This document shows positions 15,510-23,460 of a stretch of 41,822 nt of DNA, in pieces; the first letter of the stretch is position 1, and every line of letters begins with the position of its first letter. The translations under genes were made by a program, and so were the position numbers. This DNA comes from Syntrophus sp964555065 (GTDB lineage Bacteria > Desulfobacterota > Syntrophia > Syntrophales > Syntrophaceae): assembly GCA_964555065.1 (NCBI GenBank), contig CAZKRB010000023.1, forward strand, positions 1-41,822, in the 5' to 3' direction. Below the pieces are notes generated by a model that worked only from the letters and a program-made list of their open reading frames with translations, ran no database searches and had not been told where the DNA came from.

Positions 15510-15949
15510 CGCGCCACCTCCCGCCGGATCTCCGGAATTTTTCCTTGATGCATAAGAAATATCAGAACCGGCTGAATTGTAAAGAAGTTTCTGTCAGGGA
15601 ACGATTTTGGAAAGCGAAAGGAGGACTGTGTATCCCGAGCCATCCCGGAACGTCAGGGTTCACAGGCTCCCTTATCCCTAGGAGTCTGTCGGACTTTCCT
15701 CGTAAATACTTGAAATTATGAGGTTGAATATTTTTGGCCCAAAATTAATATTTAATGATTTAAACGAGTTATGCAATGAACACCTTTTAGGTCCGATAAG
15801 CTTCTAGAGCAGACGGTTTGCACCTTTCCTGTTACGATTTTGTCTTTCTTTCCTTGCAACTCCTCTCTCAACTCAGGTATGATGCCGTTTCTTTTAAGAA
15901 AGACGCAACGTCCATCGGGGGAGAAAACAAACAGAGGAACCTTGCATCC
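15510..15949. other. Non-coding stretch between pspC and rnhA
   Basis: This is a 440-nt interval between divergent genes with no supportable gene. It holds the upstream regions of pspC (leftward) and rnhA (rightward). An AT-rich tract occurs at about 15700-15780, and a small inverted repeat AGTC-TGTCG-GACT lies at 15683-15695. No clear promoter stands out. Confidence 0.5.
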
Positions 15950-16492
15950 ATGGCGGAAACTACCGGCAAGACAAAAACCCGCACTTCCCGGGAGCGCAGC
16001 GCCACCGCTCCGCAGAAAACAGTGACCATCTACACCGACGGGGCCTGCCTGGGCAATCCCGGACCGGGGGGGTGGGGGGTCGTGCTTCTCTACGGGGAGC
16101 ACCGGAGAGAACTCTCCGGCGGCTATCGGCTGACCACGAACAACCGGATGGAGATTCTCGCCGCCATCAAGGGACTCGAGGCCTTAAAGAGCAGGTGCTC
16201 GGTCACGCTCTACTCCGACTCGCAATATCTCGTGAATGCCATCAGCAAGAGCTGGGCAAAACGGTGGCAGGCCAACGGCTGGAAGCGGAACGCCCGGGAA
16301 AGGGCGCTCAACCCCGATCTCTGGGAGCGGCTGTTGAACCTCTGCTCCCGCCACGAAGTCACCTTCGTCTGGGTGCGGGGCCATGCGAACAACAGGGAAA
16401 ACGAACGGTGCGATATCCTCTCCAAGGAGGCGGCCGCGCGCCCCGCCCTGGAAGCGGACCCGGGCTACCCTGGAATTTCCCCCGAAGTCTGA
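15950..16492 (+). CDS. rnhA: Ribonuclease HI
   Basis: Cleaves RNA in RNA-DNA hybrids. The protein has 180 residues, with about 25 extra basic/Ser/Thr-rich residues at the N-terminus compared with the E. coli enzyme. Active-site residues are D30 (YTDGAC), E68 (NRMEILAAI), D90 (YSDSQY) and D155 (NERCD), with H145 in VRGHANN. The basic handle region SWAKRWQANGWKR is present. The ATG at 15950 has GAGG about 12 nt upstream. The open frame extends further back but without similarity. Confidence 0.93.
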   Translation: MAETTGKTKTRTSRERSATAPQKTVTIYTDGACLGNPGPGGWGVVLLYGEHRRELSGGYRLTTNNRMEILAAIKGLEALKSRCSVTLYSDSQYLVNAISKSWAKRWQANGWKRNARERALNPDLWERLLNLCSRHEVTFVWVRGHANNRENERCDILSKEAAARPALEADPGYPGISPEV

Positions 16493-16514
16493 ATTCCCCC
16501 AGCCGACGCCGTTT

Positions 16515-16537
16515 GCGGGCTGCAAGTCGCAACCCGC
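16515..16537 (+). terminator. Hairpin after rnhA
   Basis: GCGGG-C-TGC (16515-16523) pairs with GCA-A-CCCGC (16529-16537) around a 5-nt loop, with one internal mismatch. It begins 22 nt after the rnhA stop and lies between rnhA and a convergent gene. The lack of a T-run makes the terminator call tentative. Confidence 0.35.
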
Positions 16538-16718
16538 CGATGTTTCCCCTGACTTCCCTTGGACGGCCTTTAACTTACAGTCGCCATCCGGGGTTCTCCG
16601 TCGCCTGAAATTCCCTTTTTCTCGGAAGCGCCCTCCGCCGGCCACAGGATCAGCGATTTATCATAGAATAGCGTCCGGCTTCCGTGCATCAGGCAGATAG
16701 GCTGAAGTTGCTTAAGAG

Positions 16719-17099
16719 TTACGGCTTTTTTGCCAGTTTCTTCTGCTCTTTCTCCTTTGCCTTGAGGGCTTTCTTCCGGAGCTTGGCCTGGGTTTTATCG
16801 TCGTCACCGGCAACAGGGGGCAGGATTTCCCCTTTCGCGCCTTCGATGGAGCCCTGGCAGGGCGCAGCAGGCTCCGGTTTTCCCCCGGCAACGGCTTGTG
16901 GGCTTTCCAGAAGGGTCGGCTCCGGCAGCAGCCGCCCTTCGCCGGCTCCCCGTACCGTCTCTTCTCCCGTTCTTCCCGCCCGGATTTTCCTGAGGATAAA
17001 GGTGGCAAAGGACTTGCCGAACTGGGCAATAAAACCGGTCACCAGGACAATGAGGATCCATTTCAGGATCCGTTCGATGTCAAGATTGCCAATATCCAT
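16719..17099 (-). CDS. Hypothetical single-pass membrane protein with Lys-rich tail
   Basis: A protein of 126 residues not assigned to a family. A hydrophobic segment at about residues 13-28 (LKWILIVLVTGFIAQF) is followed by basic residues, a long low-complexity Pro/Gly/Glu middle and a very Lys-rich end (KLRKKALKAKEKEQKKLAK). The N-terminus is probably outside or in the membrane and the tail cytoplasmic. It lies 35 nt downstream of mobB on the same strand and may be cotranscribed. The start ATG at 17099 lacks a strong ribosome site. Confidence 0.6.
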   Translation of the reverse strand: MDIGNLDIERILKWILIVLVTGFIAQFGKSFATFILRKIRAGRTGEETVRGAGEGRLLPEPTLLESPQAVAGGKPEPAAPCQGSIEGAKGEILPPVAGDDDKTQAKLRKKALKAKEKEQKKLAKKP

Positions 17100-17134
17100 G
17101 CCACACCGGAAGTTTCATCGGGAAGCAGGCAGGC

Positions 17135-17644
17135 TCATTTCAGAACCTCCGCTTCGATCAGATCCGCCAGCCCCTCGGCATCATTGATGTCCAGGCAGGG
17201 CGCCTGGATGTTCAGCGGGGTGTCACTGGCCACGGCCAGGAGATTATCCTCGGGGCGACAGAGCAGTTCCCGCTTGAGGGCCGCCCGGAAGACCTCAATC
17301 TTGGGGTGGGGATTCCCCTTGAAGCCTTCCGTGAGAATCAGATCCGCCTCATGGACATAGCGTTCCCGCAGGGCTTCGATGCTGAAATCCTCCTCCACAT
17401 CCTCGATCAGGGCCACCTTTCCGGGGGTGGCAACGATCGTCGCCCGGGCCCCTGCCCGCCGGTGCCGCCAACTGTCCTTGCCCTCTTTGTCAATGTCAAA
17501 ATCATGGAGATGATGCTTGATCGTCGCTACCCGATATCCCCGGCGCGTCAGTTCGGGAATCAGCTTCTCGATGAGGGTCGTTTTCCCCGTATTGGATTTT
17601 CCGACAATGGAAACAATCGGGATCAGGGATTTATTTGCCGTCAT
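17135..17644 (-). CDS. mobB: Molybdopterin-guanine dinucleotide biosynthesis protein B
   Basis: A P-loop GTP-binding protein of 169 residues that assists MobA in forming the guanine dinucleotide form of the molybdenum cofactor. The Walker A motif is VGKSNTGKTTL near residue 14. Other MobB motifs are VATIKHHLHDFDID, the DSWRHRRAGA helix and LILTEGFKG with KIEVFR. It diverges from fdhE, which encodes a formate dehydrogenase accessory factor. The two genes share a 255-nt regulatory region containing a repeated 14-bp sequence. Confidence 0.92.
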   Translation of the reverse strand: MTANKSLIPIVSIVGKSNTGKTTLIEKLIPELTRRGYRVATIKHHLHDFDIDKEGKDSWRHRRAGARATIVATPGKVALIEDVEEDFSIEALRERYVHEADLILTEGFKGNPHPKIEVFRAALKRELLCRPEDNLLAVASDTPLNIQAPCLDINDAEGLADLIEAEVLK

Positions 17645-17728
17645 TTTTGCTTAAGCCGCCTTTCTCCACCCCATCGCGGCGCCCATCCGGACGGGGCAGC
17701 TTTCACGGTGCAGGCACAATCCGTTTAA

Positions 17729-17742
17729 CCATAAAAGATTAT
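17729..17742. repeat. 14-bp direct repeat, copy 1, in the mobB-fdhE intergenic region
   Basis: CCATAAAAGATTAT occurs here and again, identically, at 17823-17836, start to start 94 nt apart. Within each copy ATAA-AAGA-TTAT is a short inverted repeat. This copy lies on the mobB side. Confidence 0.5.
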
Positions 17743-17811
17743 CACAACTTATAGATGAAGCGCCCCGCCATTTCAAGGAATATATCCGTGGAAAAAACAA
17801 GGATTAATTGC

Positions 17812-17839
17812 TTGCACTTTCCCCATAAAAGATTATATA
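17812..17839 (+). promoter_or_regulatory. Promoter candidate for fdhE
   Basis: TTGCAC (17812-17817), a 16-nt spacer and TATATA (17834-17839) lie about 60 nt upstream of the fdhE ATG. The spacer is largely made of the second copy of the 14-bp repeat, so a protein binding there would overlap RNA polymerase. Confidence 0.5.
17823..17836. repeat. 14-bp direct repeat, copy 2, in the mobB-fdhE intergenic region
   Basis: CCATAAAAGATTAT is identical to the sequence at 17729-17742. It lies between the -35 and -10 of the fdhE promoter candidate. Confidence 0.5.
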
Positions 17840-17899
17840 CGTAGCACGCATTTTGAATTCTTTTCAAGATGACAGTCCAATACAGGAGGCTTGAATTGC

Positions 17900-18730
17900 A
17901 TGGCAAACATGCTGGGTGCCTTAAAAACCATTGAACAGTACAAATCGGACAGCCCGCACTACGGCGAACTGCTCGATATCCTGGCGGAGCTGCTCATCCT
18001 CCGAGAGGAGTATCACAAAACGGCCAAAAGAGCGATTTTCCAGGTGGATGAACACCTGATCCCCCAGAAAGTGGCCGGCGGGCTGCCCCTGATCGATTTT
18101 ATCTCCGGGAAATTCGATGTTTCCGTACCTCAGAGCTATTTTCTCCGCCTGCTCGACATCGCGGGCAAGCGGTCGCCGGAAAAAACACAGGAAATGATGG
18201 CCCAGCTTCATGATGGAGTTCTGGACTTCGAAAAGATGATCCGTCACACCTTCGATCCCCTGGCGGACGAAGAATTCCCGGAAGAGAAGGATGATGACTT
18301 TTTTGATCTCGTGGAGCTTTTCCTCGAGGAAAGTTTGAGGCCGGAACTGGAAAAAATCGCCCATCAGTATGGAGAGGAAATTTCCAGGCTCGGATGGTCG
18401 GAAGGCTACTGCCCCATCTGCGGCAAGGAGCCGAAAATCGGAGAGATCAAGGCCAGCGACGGACGGCGGTATCTCTTCTGCAACCAGTGCGGCTTCGAAT
18501 GGCACTACCGCCGGGTGAAGTGCCCCTTCTGCGGCAATGAAGAGCAGCATGCGCTGGCCTATTTTACCATTGAAGGAGACGAACGCTACCGGGTGGATGT
18601 GTGCAACGTCTGCAAACGCTATATCAAGATGGTCGATCTGAGAGATTCGGAACAGGAGGCCAATCTCGACGTCGAAGACATCGCCACACTGCACCTCGAC
18701 ATGCTCGCCTACGAGGAAGGATACAGTTAG
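17900..18730 (+). CDS. fdhE: FdhE-like formate dehydrogenase accessory protein
   Basis: A protein of 276 residues with four C-x2-C pairs in the C-terminal half (GYCPICGKEP, LFCNQCGFE, VKCPFCGNEE, DVCNVCKRY), the rubredoxin-like iron-binding arrangement of FdhE. FdhE is needed for assembly of active molybdenum or tungsten formate dehydrogenases. The ATG at 17900 is preferred to the TTG at 17891, because AGGAGG ends 10 nt before the ATG but only 1 nt before the TTG. No formate dehydrogenase structural gene is in the window. Its divergent partner mobB supports a molybdenum-enzyme maturation role. Confidence 0.88.
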   Translation: MANMLGALKTIEQYKSDSPHYGELLDILAELLILREEYHKTAKRAIFQVDEHLIPQKVAGGLPLIDFISGKFDVSVPQSYFLRLLDIAGKRSPEKTQEMMAQLHDGVLDFEKMIRHTFDPLADEEFPEEKDDDFFDLVELFLEESLRPELEKIAHQYGEEISRLGWSEGYCPICGKEPKIGEIKASDGRRYLFCNQCGFEWHYRRVKCPFCGNEEQHALAYFTIEGDERYRVDVCNVCKRYIKMVDLRDSEQEANLDVEDIATLHLDMLAYEEGYS

Positions 18731-18779
18731 TTCGGCAACGTCAGCCCCCGGTTTCTGGAGCAGCGAACGAATCGACCTC

Positions 18780-19412
18780 CTGATCGGAAAGCTCGAAGGC
18801 AGTGCGGGAAGCGGTGAAATCCCCATTGTCACCCAGCTTGCGGAAACCCGCCACGATCCCTTTCTGGTCCTGATCTCCACCGTGCTTAGCCTGCGCACCA
18901 AGGATGAGGTGACGGCCGCCGCCACGGAGCGGCTGTTCCGCGTGGCCTCCACACCGGAGGCGATGCTGGAGCGGAGTGAAGAGGAGATCAGCCGGACCAT
19001 CTATCCCGTCGGCTTTTATCGCAACAAGGCTCGGCAGATCCATGAGATCTGCCGAGCTCTTATTGAGCGTTTCTCTTCCCGCGTTCCCCATACCCTGGAA
19101 AACCTGCTGTCCCTCAAAGGTGTGGGGCGAAAAACGGCCAATCTCGTTCTTTCCCTGAGCTACGGGCAGGACGCCATCTGTGTGGACACCCACGTCCACC
19201 GGATTTCCAACCGCCTCGGCCTGGTGAGGACAAAGACGCCGGAACAGACGGAGCTGGCCCTGCAGACTGTCCTGCCGCGCCGCTACTGGTCCCGGTACAA
19301 CACCCTGCTGGTCTCCTTCGGCCAGCGAATCTGCCGCCCCCTTTCCCCCCTGTGCAGTTCCTGTCCCCTGTCGGAGCTCTGCCCCCGCATCAACGTCACC
19401 CGCCACCGCTGA
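18780..19412 (+). CDS. nth: Endonuclease III
   Basis: A DNA glycosylase/AP lyase for oxidised pyrimidines. The helix-hairpin-helix LKGVGRKTAN carries the catalytic Lys, the catalytic Asp is in CVDTHVHRI, and the 4Fe-4S loop is C-x6-C-x2-C-x5-C (ICRPLSPLCSSCPLSELC). The start is a problem. Similarity to the family extends upstream of the GTG at 18882 (ERIDLLIGKLEG, DPFLVLISTVLSLRT), but this frame has no ATG, GTG or TTG between about 18663 and 18882. CTG at 18780 is given as a provisional start. GTG 18882 would delete the first helices. Real alternatives are a rare start codon or a sequencing/indel error near the fdhE stop. It converges on polX with 2 nt between stops. Confidence 0.85.
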   Translation: MIGKLEGSAGSGEIPIVTQLAETRHDPFLVLISTVLSLRTKDEVTAAATERLFRVASTPEAMLERSEEEISRTIYPVGFYRNKARQIHEICRALIERFSSRVPHTLENLLSLKGVGRKTANLVLSLSYGQDAICVDTHVHRISNRLGLVRTKTPEQTELALQTVLPRRYWSRYNTLLVSFGQRICRPLSPLCSSCPLSELCPRINVTRHR

Positions 19413-19414
19413 AC

Positions 19415-21145
19415 TCAGGGGGCCTCGCCCCGCTGCAAATAAGCAAGGACCTCCCCGAGGGGGCGGCTGTTCAGGATGGAGGAAGGCCGGCACCAGCCCC
19501 GCCGGGCCATGCCGATCCCGAAGCGCATCAGTTCGAAGTGTCCCGGACGGTGGGCATCCGTGCTGATCGCCAGCAGGACCCCCAGTTCCCCGGCCCGTTG
19601 GATGGAAGTGTCCCGAAGATCCAGCCGGTCGGGCATGGAATTGATCTCCAAAACCTTGCGATACTGTGCTGCCGCCTGGAATACCGCCTCCATATTCACG
19701 GCGACGGGTTCCCGCTTCCCGATGAGGCGGCCGGTGGGGTGGGCCAGAATATCCACATGAGGATTTTCCAGGGCCTTCAGAATCCGGGAGGTCATCTGTG
19801 ACTCGCCCTGATTCAGGGAGGAATGGACCGACGCCACGACCACGTCCAGCCGGGCAAGAACCTCGTCGGGAAGATCCAGCCGCCCGTCGGCCTGGATGTT
19901 GACCTCGATCCCCGCCAGCAGCCGGAATCCTCCGGACGGTTCATTAAGCCGGTAGATGGCCTCGATCTGCCGCTCCAGCCGCTCCACATTCAATCCTCCG
20001 GCAATTCCCAGCCCCCCGGAGTGGTCTGTAACGGCCAGATACTCGTAGCCCAGGGATTTCGCCGCCCGGGCCATGTCCTCCAGCGAAGCCGCGCCGTCGC
20101 TCCAGTCCGTATGCACATGGAGATCTCCCCGGATGTCCGAACGCCGGACCAGTTCCGGCAAGGCCTTTTTTTCCGCCAGCTCGATTTCTCCACGATCCTC
20201 TCGGATTTCCGGCGGAATGTACTGCATCCCCAGGCGTCCGTAAAAGGCCTCTTCCGTGGGAAACTTTTCCAGCCGGCCGGTAGCGGTATCGGTGATGCCG
20301 TATTCACTGAGTTTGAGCCCTCTTTTCTGCATGCGGGTTCTCAGGGCGATATTGTGCTGCCGACTGCCGGTAAAATACTGGAGGAGCGACCCGAAGGCCT
20401 CGTGCTCCACCAGCCGCAGGTCGGCCTGAAGCCCGTTGGCGAGAACCACGCTGGCCTTCGTCGGCCCCTGGGCCAACACCTCGCGGACCTGGGGCAGGGT
20501 CACAAAGGAGCGGATGACCGTCTCGGGAGCATCGGCTGTCCCCATGAGGTCGATATCGCCGACGGTTTCCCGGAAGCGGCGGAGGCTCCCCGCCGGCATT
20601 AGATTCTTTACCCCCGGAAGCAGGCGAAGCGCGGACAAAATCTCTTCGACGACGGGAAGAGCCTGCCCCAGCGGAATGCGTTGATCCTTGCGCCGGAGGG
20701 ACTGGATTTGGCGGAGCAGGTTCTGCGCCGTCCGGTCTCCCAGCCGGAAGAGGTGGGACACGCGCCCGGCCAGAATCGCCTGCTCCAGCTCATCGACCGA
20801 AGAAATCCCCAGTTCCGTCGCCAGGCGGTGGGCGGTTTTTGGACCGATCCCGGGAATCTCCAGCAGGGCGGACAGCCCTCTGGGGAGGGAATTCCGCAGG
20901 GTCTCCCACGCAGCGAGGCGGCCGGTCGCAACCAGTTCCACGGTCTTGGCGGCAATCGCCTCCCCGATGCCGGGCAGAGCTTTCAGATCCTCGCCGGCCG
21001 CCAGCATCACGGCAACTTCCCGGGGCAGGTGTTCGATCACCTGGGCCGCCCGGCGATAAGCCCGGATCTTGAAGGGATTCTCCCCCTTGATTTCGAGGAG
21101 ATCCGCCATCTCCTCGAAAACCCTGGCAATGTCGGCATTCTTCAT
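19415..21145 (-). CDS. polX: DNA polymerase/3'-5' exonuclease PolX
   Basis: A family-X repair polymerase of 576 residues. The N-terminal helix-hairpin-helix and polymerase domains occupy about 1-315: ALPGIGEAIA, IPGIGPKTAH, the palm motif GSLRR...VGDIDL with the catalytic DxD, and the third Asp in QADLRLV. A PHP phosphoesterase domain occupies about 335-576, with metal-binding motifs DLHVHTDWSDG, VTDHSGG, DILAHPTG and STDAHRPGHF. It fills gaps in base-excision repair. The ATG at 21145 is preferred over the far-upstream 21226 because AAGGAGAG precedes it and the family starts there. Confidence 0.93.
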   Translation of the reverse strand: MKNADIARVFEEMADLLEIKGENPFKIRAYRRAAQVIEHLPREVAVMLAAGEDLKALPGIGEAIAAKTVELVATGRLAAWETLRNSLPRGLSALLEIPGIGPKTAHRLATELGISSVDELEQAILAGRVSHLFRLGDRTAQNLLRQIQSLRRKDQRIPLGQALPVVEEILSALRLLPGVKNLMPAGSLRRFRETVGDIDLMGTADAPETVIRSFVTLPQVREVLAQGPTKASVVLANGLQADLRLVEHEAFGSLLQYFTGSRQHNIALRTRMQKRGLKLSEYGITDTATGRLEKFPTEEAFYGRLGMQYIPPEIREDRGEIELAEKKALPELVRRSDIRGDLHVHTDWSDGAASLEDMARAAKSLGYEYLAVTDHSGGLGIAGGLNVERLERQIEAIYRLNEPSGGFRLLAGIEVNIQADGRLDLPDEVLARLDVVVASVHSSLNQGESQMTSRILKALENPHVDILAHPTGRLIGKREPVAVNMEAVFQAAAQYRKVLEINSMPDRLDLRDTSIQRAGELGVLLAISTDAHRPGHFELMRFGIGMARRGWCRPSSILNSRPLGEVLAYLQRGEAP

Positions 21146-21267
21146 AACCTCTCCTTTGCTCCCGCGTTCCTGGCCGAGCCCGCCCTTCCAGGACCGGCAA
21201 TGGGGAGAATCGCACGAGCGAATCACCTTATAGCGCAGATTAAGACTCCAGGAACAGGAGAAAATGA

Positions 21268-21296
21268 TTGACCGGCGGGCAATTAACCGCTATTCT
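21268..21296 (+). promoter_or_regulatory. Promoter candidate for tpiA-secG
   Basis: TTGACC (21268-21273), a 17-nt spacer and TATTCT (21291-21296) lie 60 nt upstream of the tpiA start. It matches 5 of 6 and 4 of 6 consensus positions. Confidence 0.55.
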
Positions 21297-21356
21297 TCCA
21301 ACGCTTTGGAAAGTCTTGAATAACCATCATTTCATCCCCGAGGAGGCAAACATACG

Positions 21357-22109
21357 ATGATTAGACCACTCATTGCCGGAAACTGGAAAATGTACAAAAC
21401 GGTGCAGGAATCCCTGGATTTTGTGGCGGCGCTGAAAAAAGCGCTGCCCGCGGCTCTGGATCGGGACGTCCTGATCGCTCCCCCTTTCCCCAGCCTTTAT
21501 CCCGTCTCCGAGCTGCTGAAGGATACACCGATCCAGCTGGCAGCCCAGAACCTCCATGATGCCAGGGAAGGCGCCTACACCGGCGAAGTCTCCGCGGACA
21601 TGCTCCGGCAGGCGGGCTGCGACAGCGTCATCATCGGGCACTCCGAAAGGCGCACCTTCTTTGGAGACACCAACGCCTTCATCAACAGGAAAATCCGGGC
21701 GGCCTGCGAAAATGGATTGAAACCGATCTTCTGCATCGGGGAAACCCTGGCGGAGCGGGAAGCAGGCCGGACTTTTTCCGTCCTGGAGACGCAGATAAAA
21801 GAGGGATTGAATTCTTTTGACACCGGTGATATAGCGCACCTCGTCGTTGCCTATGAACCCGTGTGGGCCATCGGCACCGGCAAGACCGCGACGCCGGACC
21901 AGGCCCAGGAAGCCCATGCCTTCATCCGCTCGACGCTCGACAGTCTCTTTGGAACGGAATTCGCTTCCTCTCATGCCATTCTATACGGGGGCAGCGTCAA
22001 TCCCGGCAACATCGCCTCGCTCATGGCCCAGCCCGATATCAACGGGGGTCTGGTTGGCGGAGCAAGCCTGAAGGTGGATTCCTTCCTGGAGATCATTCTT
22101 TACCCGTAA
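21357..22109 (+). CDS. tpiA: Triosephosphate isomerase
   Basis: Interconverts glyceraldehyde 3-phosphate and dihydroxyacetone phosphate in glycolysis and gluconeogenesis. The protein has 250 residues, typical for the family. Catalytic residues are visible: K11 (AGNWKMYK), the His in IGHSERR and the Glu in AYEPVWAIGTGKTA. The phosphate-binding ending GGSVNPGN and GGLVGGASL is present. GAGGAGG lies upstream. secG follows after 31 nt on the same strand, a common bacterial arrangement. Confidence 0.97.
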   Translation: MIRPLIAGNWKMYKTVQESLDFVAALKKALPAALDRDVLIAPPFPSLYPVSELLKDTPIQLAAQNLHDAREGAYTGEVSADMLRQAGCDSVIIGHSERRTFFGDTNAFINRKIRAACENGLKPIFCIGETLAEREAGRTFSVLETQIKEGLNSFDTGDIAHLVVAYEPVWAIGTGKTATPDQAQEAHAFIRSTLDSLFGTEFASSHAILYGGSVNPGNIASLMAQPDINGGLVGGASLKVDSFLEIILYP

Positions 22110-22140
22110 GCTGAAAAAAACTTTTAATGAGGCTGAAATT

Positions 22141-22512
22141 GTGCAGATTTTGATCACTATTTTACACATCCTTTCCTGTTTTGTCCTCGTGGTGGTCGTC
22201 CTGCTCCAGGCGGGCAAGGGCGCCAACATGGGAGCTGCCTTCGGCGGTTCCAGCCAGACCGTCTTCGGCAGCAGCGGAGCGGGAACTTTTCTCGGAAAAA
22301 TGACCACGGCGGTCGCCATCGTCTTCATGTTGACTTCTCTCACCCTCTCTTATACGGCGATCCGCAAAGGCCCCTCCCTCATGGAGGGGGCCGCCCGGCC
22401 CGTTGCCGAGAAACCGGCAGCCGCGCCTCTGCCGGCCAAAAGTGCGCTGCCGTCGGTTCCGGGCTCCTCGGCCCAACCGGCACCCGGCTCTTCGGCTCAG
22501 CCCGCGAAATAA
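22141..22512 (+). CDS. secG: Preprotein translocase subunit SecG
   Basis: An inner-membrane SecYEG subunit of 123 residues starting at GTG. Two membrane helices (about 2-22 and 55-75) flank the conserved loop LLQAGKGANMGAAFGGSSQTVFGS, interrupted here only for brevity of motif. The C-terminal 45 residues are an Ala/Pro-rich cytoplasmic extension with PGSSAQPA present twice, likely unstructured. It lies downstream of tpiA and upstream of tRNA-Leu. Confidence 0.93.
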   Translation: MQILITILHILSCFVLVVVVLLQAGKGANMGAAFGGSSQTVFGSSGAGTFLGKMTTAVAIVFMLTSLTLSYTAIRKGPSLMEGAARPVAEKPAAAPLPAKSALPSVPGSSAQPAPGSSAQPAK

Positions 22513-22555
22513 GGCAAAGGGGAGCGCGAAAAACGGGCTAGGTCATCTTTTCATA

Positions 22556-22585
22556 TTGACAAGGTCAGCGGAGATAGGGTACGTT
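22556..22585 (+). promoter_or_regulatory. Promoter candidate for tRNA-Leu
   Basis: TTGACA (22556-22561), an 18-nt spacer and TACGTT (22580-22585) are followed by a GC-rich discriminator (CGCCCGCGGGG region), as in stable-RNA promoters. The -10 is weak (3 of 6). Confidence 0.4.
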
Positions 22586-22649
22586 ACGCTTCGCCCGCGG
22601 GGTTGAAACAGGAAAACACGGGGGCATTGGAAGGAAATTCCGATATCGT

Positions 22650-22736
22650 GCCGAAGTGGTGGAATCTGGTAGACACGCTATCTTGAGGGGGTAGTGGTTC
22701 ATGACCGTGCCGGTTCAAGTCCGGCCTTCGGCACCA
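22650..22736 (+). tRNA. tRNA-Leu (GAG)
   Basis: A class II tRNA of 87 nt with encoded CCA. The acceptor stem GCCGAAG (22650-22656) pairs with CTTCGGC before ACCA. The anticodon stem CTATC/GGTAG encloses loop TTGAGGG, giving anticodon GAG for CUC/CUU leucine codons. A long variable arm (GGT...ACC) and a T-arm GCCGG-TTCAAGT-CCGGC are present. A strong terminator follows. Confidence 0.96.
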
Positions 22737-22755
22737 TTTATTAAAATTTTTATCT

Positions 22756-22793
22756 CAGGGGTCTGGAAGTCGTTTCCAGGCCCCTGTTTTTTT
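22756..22793 (+). terminator. Rho-independent terminator after tRNA-Leu
   Basis: A 13-bp stem, CAGGGG-T-CTGGAA (22756-22768) with TTCCAG-G-CCCCTG (22774-22786), has one T-G wobble and a 5-nt loop. It is followed by seven T residues (22787-22793). Confidence 0.9.
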
Positions 22794-22944
22794 GTCCCAC
22801 CCTCCCTTTGGCGGCGGCAGTCAACCGGAGCGCGACAAGAAAGGGAACGGGGCATTGGCATGGGCATCCGGAAGACACATCAAGGAGGGAGGATTCCTCC
22901 GCTCCTGACTTCCGGCAGGGAGATGAGCAGGCGGAATCTCCTCA

Positions 22945-22973
22945 TTGACGAAGGGGATAACATCCGGTAAAAT
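22945..22973 (+). promoter_or_regulatory. Strong promoter for the TM1266-like gene
   Basis: TTGACG (22945-22950), a 17-nt spacer and TAAAAT (22968-22973), with 5 of 6 matches in each box, lie 34 nt before the ATG at 23007. Confidence 0.65.
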
Positions 22974-23006
22974 TTTGCCTAAATTTCGTTCCAGAAAGGA
23001 GAACCC

Positions 23007-23264
23007 ATGGCAAAACGCATTATCCTCGGCATACTGGTGACCAACAGAGTGGAAAAGACGCTGGATGTGCAGAAGATCCTGACGGAATACGGATGCAATA
23101 TCAAAACCCGCCTGGGGATGCACGACGTGGATGCCACTTCCTGCTCGCCCTCCGGTCTTTTGATCCTGGAAACTTACGGCGAGGAGGCCACGATCCTGGC
23201 AATGGAAGAAAAGCTGCGGGCGATAGGCGGCCTCGAGGTGCAGAAGATGGAGTTCACCCGGTAG
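23007..23264 (+). CDS. TM1266-like ACT-fold regulator-type protein
   Basis: An 85-residue protein with a ferredoxin-like/ACT fold pattern: strand IILGILVTNR, helix EKTLDVQKILTEYG, strand CNIKTRLGMHD, strand SGLLILETYG, helix TILAMEEKLRAIGGLEVQKMEF. It resembles the TM1266 family, often called a putative iron-only hydrogenase system regulator and usually found beside HydE/HydF/HydG. None of those genes is nearby here. AGAAAGGAGAA precedes the ATG. The gene stands alone between tRNA-Leu and a convergent unknown gene. The ligand and target are unknown. Confidence 0.65.
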   Translation: MAKRIILGILVTNRVEKTLDVQKILTEYGCNIKTRLGMHDVDATSCSPSGLLILETYGEEATILAMEEKLRAIGGLEVQKMEFTR

Positions 23265-23460
23265 CTTCTCTCCCTCGCCAACCAGAGGGAAAAGGGCTCG
23301 CTGAATCCCCGTTTCCAGCGCCGGATGCCCTCGGCTTCCGAAAAATTCAGGTATGATGCCGGTTCAGGGGGGAGGAACGGGAAACGTCCATTCCGGCCTT
23401 CCCCTGAAAGGCGTTCCTGCCGGCCAGGCTGTTTCCCGCACAAGAGTGAACCGGGAGGTC

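Noticed and set aside
15683..15695. Small inverted repeat AGTC-TGTCG-GACT that resembles IS-end sequences
   Set aside because: The arms are only 4 bp, no second copy or transposase lies nearby, and it cannot be tied to an element from this window alone.
19823..20602. Plus-strand open frame of 259 codons
   Set aside because: It is a shadow of polX.
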